NCBI GenBank assembly: GCA_946006895.1
Contig: CAMFZO010000063.1
Span: 1 to 7,663 of the forward strand
Direction of reading: 5' to 3'
Source: an uncultured Clostridia bacterium
Lineage (GTDB): Bacteria; Bacillota; Clostridia; Oscillospirales; Oscillospiraceae
DNA length: 7,663 nucleotides
The translations under genes were made by a program, and so were the position numbers. Each line of letters begins with the position of its first letter. Positions within the stretch are counted from its first letter, which is position 1. Below are positions 7,045 through 7,663 of the stretch, one piece after another. The notes beneath the pieces were generated by a model, which worked only from the letters and a program-made list of their open reading frames with translations, was not told the DNA's origin and did not search any database.

Positions 7045-7663
7045 TTATACCTCGGGAAGATCAATGGCATCCTGGCCCAGCTTGGCATAGACATCCTGAA
7101 TGACAGCAATGTCATCCTCTGTCAGCCAGCCCTTGACATCGTTCAGCTCCGTCATGGACAGACCGCCGTTGGCCACATTGATCATATAGGTTTCCTTCTC
7201 ACCATCGCTGACAAAGGTGCCGTCCTGAATGCTGGTGAAAATGCGATCCAGCGCATTGGCCCACTCATACTGCAGACCGCTCAGCACGTTGTTGGGAGCC
7301 AGAGACTTCTGATCCTCCACATTGCCCAGAACATACATATCCTTCTCCTCGGCAGCCTGAACAACGCCCAGACCGATGCCGTCGCCGGAGTGCCAGATCA
7401 CATCCACGCCGGCATCATACATACCGATAGCGGCCTCATAGGCGCCGGTGGTGTCGTTCCAGTCTCCGGTGTAGACTTCCTGGATCTCAATATCGGGATT
7501 GATGGATTTGGCGCCGGCCTTGAAGCCCTCGTGGCCGCGAGTAATCTCGGAGCCTTCGCCGCCGCCGATGACGCCGACCTTATTGCTCTGAGTAGCCAGA
7601 GCCGCGATGACGCCCATCAGGTAGCCGCCGGCCTCCAACTGCACATCGTAGCAGGCGGAGTTC
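7045..7663 (-). CDS. BMP-family ABC transporter substrate-binding protein (partial, N terminus beyond right edge)
   Basis: This is the C-terminal 205 residues of a basic membrane protein (Bmp/PnrA/Med, PF02608-type) solute receptor. Such proteins are normally secreted lipoproteins that capture nucleosides or related ligands and deliver them to NupOPQ-like permeases. Family landmarks, numbered from the first full codon in the window, are QLEAGGYLMGVIAAL (8-22), NKVGVIGGGEG (27-37), GFKAG (46-50), DWNDTTGAYEAA (68-79), VDVIWHSGDGIGLGVVQAA (86-104) and VLGNVEDQ (111-118). The signal peptide, lipobox and N-terminal lobe lie off the right edge, so the start cannot be assigned; the GTG at 7644 is internal. 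The loop HSGDGIGLG differs from the AAGGTG-like sequence I recall in purine nucleoside receptors, so the ligand is uncertain. The gene stops at TAA (7045-7047) and is followed by a stem-loop before the ATPase. Confidence 0.92.
   Translation of the reverse strand, partial: NSACYDVQLEAGGYLMGVIAALATQSNKVGVIGGGEGSEITRGHEGFKAGAKSINPDIEIQEVYTGDWNDTTGAYEAAIGMYDAGVDVIWHSGDGIGLGVVQAAEEKDMYVLGNVEDQKSLAPNNVLSGLQYEWANALDRIFTSIQDGTFVSDGEKETYMINVANGGLSMTELNDVKGWLTEDDIAVIQDVYAKLGQDAIDLPEV

Overview
All genes in this window lie on the minus strand and read from right to left, packed as one probable operon. Reading in the direction of transcription, there is the C-terminal part of a BMP-family (Bmp/PnrA/Med type) substrate-binding protein, then a double-domain ABC ATPase and two BPD_transp_2-type permeases. 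After these come a small uncharacterised lipoprotein, the molybdopterin-binding subunit of a xanthine dehydrogenase-type enzyme (XdhA), and the first 194 codons of its FAD-binding subunit (XdhB). Both ends of the window cut genes: the substrate-binding protein lacks its N terminus at the right edge, and XdhB lacks its C terminus at the left edge.

The organism is most likely a GC-rich member of the Clostridia, for example an Oscillospiraceae/Ruminococcaceae-like gut anaerobe. The evidence is the strong AGGAGG-type ribosome binding sites, the Firmicutes-style nucleoside ABC transporter layout (as in Bacillus NupNOPQ), the lipobox-bearing small protein, and the XdhA/XdhB type shared with anaerobic purine degradation (closest by memory to E. 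coli XdhA/XdhB). The placement is inference from style, not a database match.

Layout: 7045-7663 substrate-binding protein (partial). 6964-7044 is an 81-base gap holding a 13-bp stem-loop. 5437-6963 ATPase; 4367-5440 permease 1; 3433-4377 permease 2; 2949-3431 lipoprotein; 596-2929 xdhA; 1-582 xdhB (partial). From the ATPase onward, genes overlap or are separated by 1 to 19 bases. There is no stretch over 300 bases without a gene.

Working model (inference): the ABC system imports a nucleoside or purine-like compound. A cytosolic molybdenum hydroxylase made from the same transcript then oxidises the base. The 2Fe-2S subunit (XdhC type) is expected just beyond the left edge. The lipoprotein between the transporter and the enzyme has no recognised function and is the least explained part of the window.
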